Notes under the pieces: model-generated
Told to the model about the DNA's origin: nothing
Database searches by the model: none
Seen by the model: only the letters and a program-made list of their open reading frames with translations
Made by a program: the position numbers and the translations under genes
In this document: piece by piece, positions 1 through 9,081 of the stretch
Numbering within the stretch: the first letter of the stretch is position 1
How the letters are laid out: every line of letters begins with the position of its first letter
From: Pseudomonas morbosilactucae
GTDB taxonomy: Bacteria > Pseudomonadota > Gammaproteobacteria > Pseudomonadales > Pseudomonadaceae
Length of the DNA stretch: 64,000 nucleotides
Assembly: GCF_023241715.1 (NCBI RefSeq)
Contig: NZ_JALQCW010000028.1
Location: 18,646-82,645 of the forward strand
Reading direction: 5' to 3'

Positions 1-480
1 GAGGCCGTGGGAAGCGAGCTTGGTCTTGCCGGCTTCCATTGGGCCGCCAGAAACGAAGATCACCGGGATGTTCAGGCGCAGGGCGGCCATCAGCATGCCA
101 GGGGTGATCTTGTCGCAGTTGGAGATGCAGACGATGGCGTCGGCGCAGTGGGCGTTGACCATGTACTCGACGGAGTCGGCGATGATCTCGCGGCTCGGCA
201 GCGAATACAGCATGCCGTCGTGGCCCATGGCGATGCCGTCGTCCACGGCGATGGTGTTGAATTCCTTGGCCACGCCACCGGCCCGTTCGATTTCCCGGGC
301 GACCAGTTGGCCCAGGTCTTTCAGGTGCACGTGGCCCGGTACGAACTGGGTGAAGGAGTTGGCAATGGCGATGATCGGCTTCTTGAAGTCGTCATCTTTC
401 ATCCCCGTGGCGCGCCACAGTGCGCGGGCGCCGGCCATGTTGCGGCCGTGGGTGGATGTTTTCGAGCGGTAATCAGGCAT
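1..480 (-). CDS. ilvD: dihydroxy-acid dehydratase, N-terminal part (runs off the window)
   Basis: This is the first 160 codons of IlvD, which dehydrates 2,3-dihydroxy-3-methylbutanoate and -pentanoate in valine/isoleucine synthesis in the cytoplasm. The gene reads leftward and leaves the window at base 1. The start [20 protein letters not shown] is the usual IlvD N-terminus, and the visible cysteines in the [12 protein letters not shown] segment match the Fe-S/Mg binding region of the family. The partial length is due only to the window edge; no internal stop is seen. Confidence 0.96.
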   Translation of the reverse strand, partial: MPDYRSKTSTHGRNMAGARALWRATGMKDDDFKKPIIAIANSFTQFVPGHVHLKDLGQLVAREIERAGGVAKEFNTIAVDDGIAMGHDGMLYSLPSREIIADSVEYMVNAHCADAIVCISNCDKITPGMLMAALRLNIPVIFVSGGPMEAGKTKLASHGL

Positions 481-778
481 GGAGCACTCCGGGCGGCTAA
501 TCAGGGAACAAATGGGGAGTGAGCTTCTATTGACCTTGGGAACACTCAGAAATGGCCGTGTGTCCGAAAGCTGCCGATGACGCCGCGGGATCGCCGCGCG
601 CCTCAGCCTGAGCTCATAAACCCGCCGGGGGATGAATGGCGATGAATCCGCCGATTCTACACCGCTGGCGTCAGGAAGGAACGTTGTGGCCGCTCTGCGG
701 TTTGCGATCGCCTGCTGCCGGGTGGTGGGACGCTGGGTTAGACTGCGCGCCCCCCGATCACACTCCAATGGAACTGGA
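481..778. other. Intergenic region between ilvD and the DUF4153 cluster
   Basis: About 300 bases divide the leftward ilvD from the rightward membrane-protein cluster, so promoters for both directions should lie here. A TAGACT hexamer at 739-744 could be a -10 element for the rightward genes, and a similar TAGACT with similar flanks lies upstream of the third paralogue at 3192-3197. No convincing -35, RNA gene or small coding region is visible. Confidence 0.4.
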
Positions 779-1357
779 ATGTCTGCGACGCTTCGAACCT
801 TGAGATTTTACCTGGCCATGGGGCTGACCCAGGGCCTGTTGTTGATGGCTGTCTGGCTCTCCAACACAGAGTCCGTCGGGGTAATGGCCGCGAGCAGCGC
901 GGGGCTGTTGATGGGCGGCGGCCTGTTGCAACTGCTGCCGGAACGTCGCAGCCATGGGCGGACCTGGTTGGCGGCGGGGGGCTTGGCCCTGGTGGCGGCA
1001 GGCCTGGTCCTGGCGTGTCGCGGGCTGCCGTTGACCTTACTGGTGCTGAGCAGCGTGGCGGCGGGGCTGGTCCTGCTGACCCTGATCAGTGCGGCCGTGT
1101 TGCCGGGGCTGGCGCACTTCTGGCGGCGTTTCTTGGGTCTCGGGCTATGGGTGGCGCTGGCCTTGCCATTGCCCTGGCTCGCCCAGGCCCTGTTCAAAGC
1201 CTGGACCCGCAGCCATTACCGCGACCCGTTCAAGGGCGGTTGGGAGGGGCTGGTGTTCTTTGCCGGGCCAACCCTGGCGTTCTCCCTGGGCCTGTTCCTG
1301 ATCGGCCTGTGCGGTGCTGCGGTGTTACGGCGTCACACTATGGCGGCGAGCCACTAG
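779..1357 (+). CDS. Short membrane protein, N-terminal-domain paralogue of the DUF4153 proteins downstream
   Basis: 192-residue, very hydrophobic protein with about five or six membrane segments and no signal-peptide cleavage site. It resembles the first ~190 residues of the next two genes: a Leu-rich first helix followed by QG, a Leu-Gln-Leu-Leu stretch near residue 47, and a (H)YRDPF / RYQDLF motif before the last helices. It ends without any equivalent of their long C-terminal part, and nothing resembling that part remains in the 29 bases before the next start. I chose ATG 779 because the longer reading frame back to 632 has no hydrophobic character. Function unknown. It could be a natural short family member or a truncated duplicate. 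Confidence 0.65.
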   Translation: MSATLRTLRFYLAMGLTQGLLLMAVWLSNTESVGVMAASSAGLLMGGGLLQLLPERRSHGRTWLAAGGLALVAAGLVLACRGLPLTLLVLSSVAAGLVLLTLISAAVLPGLAHFWRRFLGLGLWVALALPLPWLAQALFKAWTRSHYRDPFKGGWEGLVFFAGPTLAFSLGLFLIGLCGAAVLRRHTMAASH

Positions 1358-1370
1358 TGCTGCCGGTCTT

Positions 1371-1391
1371 CACAAAAGGATTTGCAATGCC
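1371..1391 (+). repeat. 21-base leader repeat, copy 1 (ribosome site and start codon)
   Basis: These 21 bases, running from CACAAAAGGA through the start codon, are identical to 3217-3237 upstream of the third paralogue. The AAAGGA is the ribosome-binding site and sits 6-7 bases before ATG. The identity shows that the gene duplication included the translation start region. Confidence 0.85.
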
Positions 1392-3099
1392 CGTGCTGAA
1401 TCGCTCCCTGTTGTTCTATATCGCCATCGCTCTGGTCCAGGGGGCGCTGCTGAGCGTTAGCCTGTCCTTGCGCCGGATCGAACTCTATACCTTCGTCGGC
1501 ACGCTGGCGGTGGTGGCCGGGATCAACCTGCAACTGCTCGGCAGTGACGTGCGCCAGCGTGGCACCTGGGCTCTGGTCGTGGGCTTGAGCCTGTTGCTGG
1601 CCGGGCTGTCCGGCTGGGTAATGATCCACGATGCCTACGGCTGGATGGGGAGCCTTTGGCCGTTCATGTGGCTGGTGCTGACCTACATCGGCACCGCGTT
1701 TATCCTCAGTTGGCCGACTCGCGAGGGCCATCGCCCGCGCTATCAAGATCTGTTCCGGCACGCCTGGAACAATGCGTTCATCGTGCTCCTGGCGCTGCTG
1801 GTGACCCTGGCTTTCAGCCTGCTGCTGTGGTTGTGCGGGCGTCTGTTCAGCATTCTTGGCGTGCCCCAGCTGGGCGATCTGTTTACCTCGTCGTACTTCC
1901 TCTGTTTCAGCCTGCCCCTGTTTTTTTCCCTGGGCATGCGCATGGGTCGTGAAAACGAAAAGGTCATTGGCCTGCTGCGGGGCATCCTGCTGACGGTGTG
2001 CCGTTATTTGTTGCCACTCAGCGCGCTGATCACCGTGATTTTCAGCCTGGCGTTGGTGTTCAGTGGCCTGCAGCCGATCTGGGCCACGGGCTATTCGACG
2101 CCAATCCTGCTGGTGCTGGTGGGTTCGGTGCTGCTGTTGCTCAATGGTGTGTTCCAGGACGGTCGGCAAGCCCTGCCTTATCCGCGCCCGTTGTTGCGCC
2201 TGGTTGAACTGAGCCTGCTGTGCCTGCCGTTGCTGGCGGGGTTGGCGACTTACTCCAGCTGGTTGCGCGTCGAGCAATATGGCTTGTCCCCGCAACGATT
2301 CCTGGGCGTGCTGCTGACGCTGGTGGTGGGCGCCTATGCCTTGGCGGCCGCCTGGGCGGTGGTGTTGCGCTCCCAGCCCTGGCTCAACAGCCTGCGCATC
2401 AGTAACCCGTTGTTGGCGGTGCTTTGCTGTGCCCTGTTGCTGGCGCTGAATACGCCGCTGCTCAATCCCCTGCGCCTGAGCGCCGAGGATCAAGTTGGGC
2501 GCCTGCGGTCGGGCGCCCTCAAGCCGGAAGCCTTCGATGTCCGGGCCTTGCGGTTTGACCTGGGCAAGCCCGGCGAGCAGGCGTTCGATGCCTTGCGGGC
2601 CGATCTTGAGCAGGGGCGCATCCTGGACGCCGATGGGCGTGAGGCCTTGCGCAGGCGGATCGGCGTTGAGGCCCAGAGTTATAAGGAGCAATACACCGAG
2701 GAGCAAGCACGGCGGCGGCAATTGCCCCTGGAGTGGCTGGGGCCCAAGCCGCCGGGCAGCGAGCAGTTTGTCGAGCTCAGCCTGGAATCCGGTTCCCCGT
2801 GCGAGACCCATGGCTGTGCCCTGTGGGCGGTGGACCTGGACTTGGACGGGCAAGCCGAAGTGGTTGCCCTGGCCCTTGAGGTAGCCGCCGACACCGAGAG
2901 TTCGTCGCGCATTTATGCCCGGCGCGAGGATGGCCTCTGGGTGGAAAACGGCGAGCTGCTTTGGGGCCAGATGCGCGGCGTCATGGACGTGAAGGTGCTG
3001 ATCGAAGACATTCGCAAAGGCCGGGTCAAGGTGACCCAGCCGCGTTATCAGCAATTGCAGTCCAGCGACATGTTGCTCACGCCGTTGCTGCGCGAGTAA
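1387..3099 (+). CDS. DUF4153-type polytopic membrane protein
   Basis: 570 residues. Residues 1 to about 370 contain roughly ten to twelve membrane helices, including the family-like stretch TREGHRPRYQDLFRHAWNNA near residues 115-134. The last ~190 residues are hydrophilic and probably form a soluble domain on one side of the membrane. That domain carries a Cys pair (CETHGC) followed by the acidic loop VDLDLDGQAEVV near residues 481-492, which looks like a calcium-binding D-x-D-x-D-G loop. The start is set by an AAAGGA ribosome site shared exactly with the next paralogue. DUF4153 is recognised from general sequence character; no function is established. Confidence 0.72.
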   Translation: MPVLNRSLLFYIAIALVQGALLSVSLSLRRIELYTFVGTLAVVAGINLQLLGSDVRQRGTWALVVGLSLLLAGLSGWVMIHDAYGWMGSLWPFMWLVLTYIGTAFILSWPTREGHRPRYQDLFRHAWNNAFIVLLALLVTLAFSLLLWLCGRLFSILGVPQLGDLFTSSYFLCFSLPLFFSLGMRMGRENEKVIGLLRGILLTVCRYLLPLSALITVIFSLALVFSGLQPIWATGYSTPILLVLVGSVLLLLNGVFQDGRQALPYPRPLLRLVELSLLCLPLLAGLATYSSWLRVEQYGLSPQRFLGVLLTLVVGAYALAAAWAVVLRSQPWLNSLRISNPLLAVLCCALLLALNTPLLNPLRLSAEDQVGRLRSGALKPEAFDVRALRFDLGKPGEQAFDALRADLEQGRILDADGREALRRRIGVEAQSYKEQYTEEQARRRQLPLEWLGPKPPGSEQFVELSLESGSPCETHGCALWAVDLDLDGQAEVVALALEVAADTESSSRIYARREDGLWVENGELLWGQMRGVMDVKVLIEDIRKGRVKVTQPRYQQLQSSDMLLTPLLRE

Positions 3100-3216
3100 T
3101 GGATTGAGGCCGCCACCCTGGCGGTCGATGGTTTAAGCACCTGGCTCCCCTTGCGTGGGGCCGGTGCTGGTCGACCACGGGCCATTGGCCCTAGACTTCG
3201 TGCCCTCGCACGCTCC

Positions 3217-3237
3217 CACAAAAGGATTTGCAATGCC
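3217..3237 (+). repeat. 21-base leader repeat, copy 2 (ribosome site and start codon)
   Basis: Exact copy of 1371-1391. The match stops a few bases before and after, so selection on translation initiation or a recent duplication could explain it. Confidence 0.85.
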
Positions 3238-4909
3238 TGCGCCGAACCACTCGCTGTTGTTTTACCTGGTCATCGCCCTGGTCCAGGGGCTGTTGTTTGT
3301 CAGTGGCCAGATGCATGACGTGCCTGCACTGGCCTTTGCCTGCTGCACCTTGGCCGTGGTGGGCGGGGTCAACTTGCAACTGCTTGGCCGGGCCGCCTGG
3401 CAACGGGGCACCTGGTGCCTGGTCATCGCCTTGAGCCTGCTGATGGCCGGGTTCAGCCTGTCGTTGTATGCGACAGAAAACTACAGCTGGTTATGGGCTC
3501 GCTGGCACCTGGCATCGGTGGTGCTGCTGTACATCGGCACGGCCTTTATTCTCAGCTGGCCGACCCGCGAAGGCCTGTGCCCGCGTTACCAGGACCTGTT
3601 CCGGCACGCCTGGAACAACGCCTTTATCGTGTTGCTGGCCAGCCTGGTGACTTTGGCCTTCTTCCTGTTGCTGTGGTTGTGCGGCAAGTTGTTCTCGATC
3701 CTGGGCATGCCCCAACTGAGCCAACTGTTCGCCTCACGCTACTTTCTGTCATTCAGCGTTCCGCTGTTCTTCTCCCTGGGCATGCGCATGGGCCTGGAGA
3801 ACGAAAAGGTCATCGGCCTGCTGCGGGGCATCCTGCTGACGGTGTGCCGTTACCTGTTGCCGCTCAGCGCGCTGATTGCCGTGATCTTCACCCTGGCCCT
3901 GGTGTTCAGTGGCCTGCAGCCGATCTGGGACACCGGGTATTCCACGGCCATCCTGCTGTGCTTGGTGGCCGCCAACCTGTTTCTGCTCAACGGTGTGTTC
4001 CAGGACGGCGAGCAGGATGCGGGTTACGCCCGGCCGCTGAAGTTCCTGGTCAACGCCAGTCTGTTCTGCCAACCCTTGCTGGTGCTGCTGGGCGGCTATT
4101 CGACGTGGTTGCGTATTGATCAATACGGCCTGACGCCCCAGCGTTTCCTGGCCATGCTCCTGGTTATCCTGGCCCTGGTGCACAGCCTGGCGGCATTGTG
4201 GGCGGTGCTGGCCCGGCAGCCGGTCTGGCTGGGCAGCCTGCGGCGCAGCAACCCGTGGATTGCGGTGTTGAGCTTTGTGGTGCTGATCCTGGTGTTCACG
4301 CCGCTGCTGAACCCGCTGGCGTTCAGTGCTCGCAGCCAGGTCGAGCGTGTGGTGAATGGCCTGACGCCGGTGGAGGAATTCGATGCCCGATTGCTGCGCT
4401 ACCACCTGGGCCAGCCGGGCGAGGAGCAGTTCGAGGCGCTGCTCAAGCGTGTGCAGGAGGGGCAGGTGCTTGATGAGGCTGGCCGCCAGCGCCTGGCGGA
4501 ACGGATGCAGGAGTCAACGACCCAGCGTTGGGCGCAGGAAGAAGAAAAGCCCAAAGTCGAATGGTTGAGCCCGGAGCCGGAGGGCAGCGGGCAGATTCTC
4601 CAGTCCCAGGGAGCCGACAATCAGTGCGGCCGGCGCGGTTGTGTGGCCTGGGCGGTGGACCTGGACAGCGACGGTCATGACGAAGTCTTGCTGATTTCCA
4701 AGAACCAGTGGGCGTCCTCTGCGGCGCTGTTTGTGCAGCAAAAGCCCGGTGTGTGGCAGGAAGCGGGCAAGCTGGAAGGCCTGCAGGATACGCCGCTGCT
4801 GATCGAACAGATCCGTCGCGGCACAGCCACCTTGGTGACGCCGCGCTACAAAGTCCCGAAAGTGGACGGGGTAGAGTTGAACTTGAGGCTCTACAACCTG
4901 CGCGACTGA
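3233..4909 (+). CDS. DUF4153-type polytopic membrane protein, second full-length copy
   Basis: 558 residues, closely similar to the preceding gene over its whole length: the same helix pattern, the same TREG-RYQDLFRHAWNNAFIVLL region and the same invariant block LRGILLTVCRYLLPLSALI. The C-terminal soluble part again has CGRRGC followed by VDLDSDGHDEVL near residue 475, so the Cys pair and the acidic loop are conserved while nearby sequence has diverged. The 133-base gap from the previous gene includes a TAGACT hexamer and the duplicated ribosome site, so this copy may have its own promoter. It is followed directly by a strong terminator. Confidence 0.72.
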   Translation: MPAPNHSLLFYLVIALVQGLLFVSGQMHDVPALAFACCTLAVVGGVNLQLLGRAAWQRGTWCLVIALSLLMAGFSLSLYATENYSWLWARWHLASVVLLYIGTAFILSWPTREGLCPRYQDLFRHAWNNAFIVLLASLVTLAFFLLLWLCGKLFSILGMPQLSQLFASRYFLSFSVPLFFSLGMRMGLENEKVIGLLRGILLTVCRYLLPLSALIAVIFTLALVFSGLQPIWDTGYSTAILLCLVAANLFLLNGVFQDGEQDAGYARPLKFLVNASLFCQPLLVLLGGYSTWLRIDQYGLTPQRFLAMLLVILALVHSLAALWAVLARQPVWLGSLRRSNPWIAVLSFVVLILVFTPLLNPLAFSARSQVERVVNGLTPVEEFDARLLRYHLGQPGEEQFEALLKRVQEGQVLDEAGRQRLAERMQESTTQRWAQEEEKPKVEWLSPEPEGSGQILQSQGADNQCGRRGCVAWAVDLDSDGHDEVLLISKNQWASSAALFVQQKPGVWQEAGKLEGLQDTPLLIEQIRRGTATLVTPRYKVPKVDGVELNLRLYNLRD

Positions 4910-4920
4910 GCAGGCGAGCA

Positions 4921-4950
4921 AAAAAATCCCGGCACATGGCCGGGATTTTT
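4921..4950. terminator. Bidirectional rho-independent terminator
   Basis: AAAAAATCCCGGC-acat-GCCGGGATTTTT: a GC-rich stem flanked by A and T runs, 11 bases after the stop of the third DUF4153 gene and 16 bases before the 3' end of rlmI. It can end transcription from both converging genes. Confidence 0.9.
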
Positions 4951-4965
4951 GCATCAGGGCTGCAC

Positions 4966-6162
4966 TCAGCTGTTAGGCAGCAGGCGGCAGGTGATGCTCT
5001 TGATATAGCGGGTTTCCTGGATGGCCGGGTGCACCGGGTGATCCGGGCCTTGGCCGCCGCGTTCCAGCATCTGGATATTGCGGTCCAGGTGACGGGCGCT
5101 GGTCAGCAGGATGTTCTGCAGGTCGTCTTCCGGCAAATGCATGGAGCACGAAGCGCTGACCAGGATGCCGTCCTTGCTCAGCAGGCGCATGGCTTGCTCG
5201 TTCAGGCGGCGGTAGGCGCCTTCGCCGTTCTTCATGTCTTTCTTGCGTTTGATGAAGGCGGGCGGGTCGGCGACGATCACGTCGAAACGCTCTTCGCTGG
5301 CCTTGAGTTCTTTCAGGGCTTCGAACACGTCGCCTTCGATGCAGGTCATCTTCTCGGCCACGCCGTTCAGCGCCGCGTTGCGCTCGACGCCGTCGAGGGC
5401 GAAGGCGGATGCGTCGACGCAGAACACTTCACTGGCGCCAAACGCCGCCGCTTGCACGCCCCAGCCGCCAATGTAGCTGTACAGGTCGAGTACGCGCTTG
5501 CCTTTGGCGTAGGGCGCCAGGCGAGCGCGGTTCATGCGGTGGTCGTAGAACCAGCCGGTTTTCTGACCCTGGATCACCGGGGCTTCGAACTTCACGCCGT
5601 TTTCTTCCAGGGCAACCCACTCCGGCACCAGGCCGAATACGGTTTCCACGTAACGCTCCAGGCCTTCGGCATCACGCGCGGCGGAGTCGTTCTTGAACAG
5701 GATGCCGCTGGGCTTGAGCACCTGGACCAGGGCGGCGATCACGTCGTCCTTGTGCGCTTCCATGGTCGCGGAGGCGAGCTGCACCACCAGGATGTCGCCG
5801 AAGCGGTCCACCACCAGGCCCGGCAGCAGGTCGGAGTCACCGTAGACCAGGCGGTAGAACGGCTTGTCGAACAGGCGCTCACGCAGGGATAGGGCCACGT
5901 TGATGCGGTGCACCAGCAGCGATTTGTCCAGGGCCAGCTTGGCATCGCGGGACAGCAGGCGAGCGCAGATCAGGTTGTTCGGGCTCATGGCCACGATCCC
6001 CAGCGGCTTGCCGCCGGCGGCTTCCAGGACTGCCTGGTCGCCTGCCTTGAAGCCGTGGAGCGGGGTGGCGGCTACATCGATTTCGTTGCTGTAGACCCAC
6101 AGGTGACCGGCGCGCAGGCGGCGATCGGCATTGGCTTTGAGGCGCAGGCTTGGCAGGGACAT
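4966..6162 (-). CDS. rlmI: 23S rRNA (cytosine1962-C5)-methyltransferase
   Basis: 398 residues, the usual size of RlmI (YccW). It begins with a PUA RNA-binding domain (about residues 1-75, with RRLRAGHLWVYSNEI) and continues with a class I SAM-dependent methyltransferase domain. The SAM site VLDLYSYIGGWGVQAA is at about residue 225, the catalytic-loop motif VADPPAFIKRKKD near 300, and the cysteine of the SCSMHL motif near 345. It methylates a single cytosine in 23S rRNA with SAM as donor. It is transcribed alone, convergent with the DUF4153 cluster. Confidence 0.93.
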   Translation of the reverse strand: MSLPSLRLKANADRRLRAGHLWVYSNEIDVAATPLHGFKAGDQAVLEAAGGKPLGIVAMSPNNLICARLLSRDAKLALDKSLLVHRINVALSLRERLFDKPFYRLVYGDSDLLPGLVVDRFGDILVVQLASATMEAHKDDVIAALVQVLKPSGILFKNDSAARDAEGLERYVETVFGLVPEWVALEENGVKFEAPVIQGQKTGWFYDHRMNRARLAPYAKGKRVLDLYSYIGGWGVQAAAFGASEVFCVDASAFALDGVERNAALNGVAEKMTCIEGDVFEALKELKASEERFDVIVADPPAFIKRKKDMKNGEGAYRRLNEQAMRLLSKDGILVSASCSMHLPEDDLQNILLTSARHLDRNIQMLERGGQGPDHPVHPAIQETRYIKSITCRLLPNS

Positions 6163-6325
6163 GACGTCGCTCCGGGAAAAAAGGGCGCGAGTATAACCCG
6201 TTAGCGATCAGGCGCGTGGGTGGCTGGACCTGTGGTGGTGGGGCGGTTGTGTAAAGTTCCTGTCCATGTGGGCCACTTTTGCGCGTTAGGGGTTAGAATC
6301 GCCGCCTATTCCAGAGTGTGTACTT

Positions 6326-7192
6326 ATGTCCCAAGAACTCTCCGAAGAGCAGATTCAGCAAGCCCTGCAAGGTATCAGCGTGCCGCCTCAACCGCAGATC
6401 ATGGTGGATTTGCAGATGGAGCAGTACATGCCCGACCCCGACCTGGAGGTGATCGCCAAGCTGATCTCCCAGGACCCTGGCCTGTCCGGCGCCTTGTTGA
6501 AGATCGTCAACTCGCCGTATTACGGCTTGAGCAACAAGATTGCCTCGATCCAGCGCGCGGTGAACTTGCTGGGCAGCCGCTCGATCATCAACCTGATCAA
6601 CGCGCAGTCGATCAAGGGCGAGATGAGCGACGAGACCATCGTCACCCTCAACCGCTTCTGGGACACCGCCCAGGACGTCGCCATGACTTGCCTGACCCTG
6701 GCCAAGCGCACCGGCTCCCAGGCCATCGACGAAGCCTACGCCTTAGGGTTGTTTCACGATTGTGGCGTGCCGCTGATGCTCAAGCGCTTCCCCAACTACA
6801 TGACTGTGCTGGAAGAAGCCTACGGCAGCGCCGGGCCGCAGAACCGCGTGGTGGACACCGAGAACCGGGCGTTCAACACCAACCATGCGGTGGTCGGCTA
6901 TTACACCGCCAAGTCCTGGCGCCTGCCGGAGCACGTGACCAACGCCATCGCCAATCACCACAATGCCCTGGCGATCTTCAGCGACGAGTCCTCGCGCAAC
7001 AGCCAACTGAAGAACCTGCTGGCGATCCTCAAGATGGCCGAGCACATCTGTGCGTCCTACCGGGTGCTGGGCAACCAGTCCGAGGACCATGAGTGGCAGG
7101 CTGTCGGGCCGCTGGTGCTGGATTATGTCGGGCTGTCGGACTACGACTTCGAGAACCTCAAGGAAACCGTGCGCGAACTGGGCGCGCACTGA
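6326..7192 (+). CDS. HDOD domain protein
   Basis: 288 residues, nearly all one HDOD domain (residues about 18-215) containing PQIMVDLQ, DPGLSGALLKIVNSPYYG and LFHDCGVPLML near residue 142. HDOD proteins resemble HD phosphohydrolases but usually lack full metal ligation, and act in signalling through protein or nucleotide contacts. It starts 163 bases from the divergent rlmI start, with a TAGAAT hexamer at 6294-6299 that may be its -10 element. mutM follows after 33 bases, so the two may be co-transcribed. The signalling partner cannot be read from the sequence. Confidence 0.85.
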   Translation: MSQELSEEQIQQALQGISVPPQPQIMVDLQMEQYMPDPDLEVIAKLISQDPGLSGALLKIVNSPYYGLSNKIASIQRAVNLLGSRSIINLINAQSIKGEMSDETIVTLNRFWDTAQDVAMTCLTLAKRTGSQAIDEAYALGLFHDCGVPLMLKRFPNYMTVLEEAYGSAGPQNRVVDTENRAFNTNHAVVGYYTAKSWRLPEHVTNAIANHHNALAIFSDESSRNSQLKNLLAILKMAEHICASYRVLGNQSEDHEWQAVGPLVLDYVGLSDYDFENLKETVRELGAH

Positions 7193-7225
7193 TTCTTTAC
7201 CGCTTGCCGAGTCTCTGAGGGGCCC

Positions 7226-8038
7226 ATGCCTGAATTACCCGAAGTCGAAACCACCCGGCGCGGTATCGCGCCGCACCTGGAGGGGCAGCGCGTCAGCCGC
7301 GTGATCGTGCGTGACCGGCGCTTGCGCTGGCCGATCCCCGAAGACCTGGATGTGCGCCTGTCCGGGCAGCGCATTGTGCTGGTGGAGCGGCGGGCCAAGT
7401 ACCTGCTGATCCAGGCCGAGGTCGGCACCCTGATCAGCCACCTGGGCATGTCCGGCAACCTGCGCCTGGTGGAAGCCGGGCTGCCGGCGGCCAAGCACGA
7501 GCATGTGGACATCGAACTGGAGTCGGGCCTGGCCCTGCGCTACACCGATCCCCGGCGCTTTGGCGCGATGCTCTGGAGCCTGGACCCGCTCAACCACGAG
7601 TTGCTGGTGCGCCTGGGGCCGGAGCCGCTGACGGACCTGTTCGATGGCGAACGCCTCTACCAGCTGTCCCGAGGGCGTTCCATGGCGGTCAAGCCGTTCA
7701 TCATGGACAACGCAGTGGTGGTCGGGGTGGGCAATATCTACGCGACCGAGGCCCTGTTCGCCGCTGGCATCGACCCGCGTCGCGAAGCTAAGGGCATTTC
7801 CCGGGCGCGGTACTTGAAGCTGGCGATCGAGATCAAGCGCATCCTGGCGGCGGCCATCGAGCGGGGCGGCACCACCTTGCGCGACTTTATCGGTGGCGAC
7901 GGCCAGCCGGGCTACTTCCAGCAGGAACTGTTCGTCTACGGGCGTGGCGGGGAGCACTGCAAGGTCTGTGGTACAGGCCTGCGGGAGATCAAACTGGGGC
8001 AGCGGGCCAGCGTTTATTGCCCGCGTTGCCAGAGCTGA
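7226..8038 (+). CDS. mutM: formamidopyrimidine-DNA glycosylase
   Basis: 270 residues, the usual length of Fpg/MutM. The protein starts with MPELPEVE, where the processed Pro and the following Glu are the catalytic residues that excise 8-oxoguanine and formamidopyrimidines. GMSGNLRLV, the helix-two-turn-helix region and a C-terminal zinc finger (CKVC ... CPRC, residues about 248-268) are all present. It belongs to base excision repair of oxidative damage. Confidence 0.97.
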   Translation: MPELPEVETTRRGIAPHLEGQRVSRVIVRDRRLRWPIPEDLDVRLSGQRIVLVERRAKYLLIQAEVGTLISHLGMSGNLRLVEAGLPAAKHEHVDIELESGLALRYTDPRRFGAMLWSLDPLNHELLVRLGPEPLTDLFDGERLYQLSRGRSMAVKPFIMDNAVVVGVGNIYATEALFAAGIDPRREAKGISRARYLKLAIEIKRILAAAIERGGTTLRDFIGGDGQPGYFQQELFVYGRGGEHCKVCGTGLREIKLGQRASVYCPRCQS

Positions 8039-8044
8039 AAACGC

Positions 8045-8106
8045 TTCGCCGACACGTCGGCTCCTACAAAGGGTGGTGTCTGTAGGGGCCGGCTTGCCGG
8101 CGAAAA
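8045..8106. repeat. REP element pair
   Basis: Two inverted half-sites, GTCGGCTCCTACA and TGTAGGGGCCGGCTTGCCGGCGA, sit between the 3' end of mutM and the 3' end of the convergent ferredoxin gene. This is the common Pseudomonas fluorescens REP palindrome arrangement. Confidence 0.8.
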
Positions 8107-8129
8107 TGTTCTAAAAGACGGCAAATGCC

Positions 8130-9039
<910 letters not shown>

Positions 9040-9081
9040 TTACGGAAGAAAGCACTATAGACGCGACGAATAAGCGTCTTT

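Noticed and set aside
1354..3054. 566-codon open frame on the minus strand opposite the second DUF4153 gene
   Set aside because: Its translation is rich in Gln, His and Ala with no domain or hydrophobic pattern, typical of an antisense frame in GC-rich DNA, while the plus strand codes a clear membrane protein.
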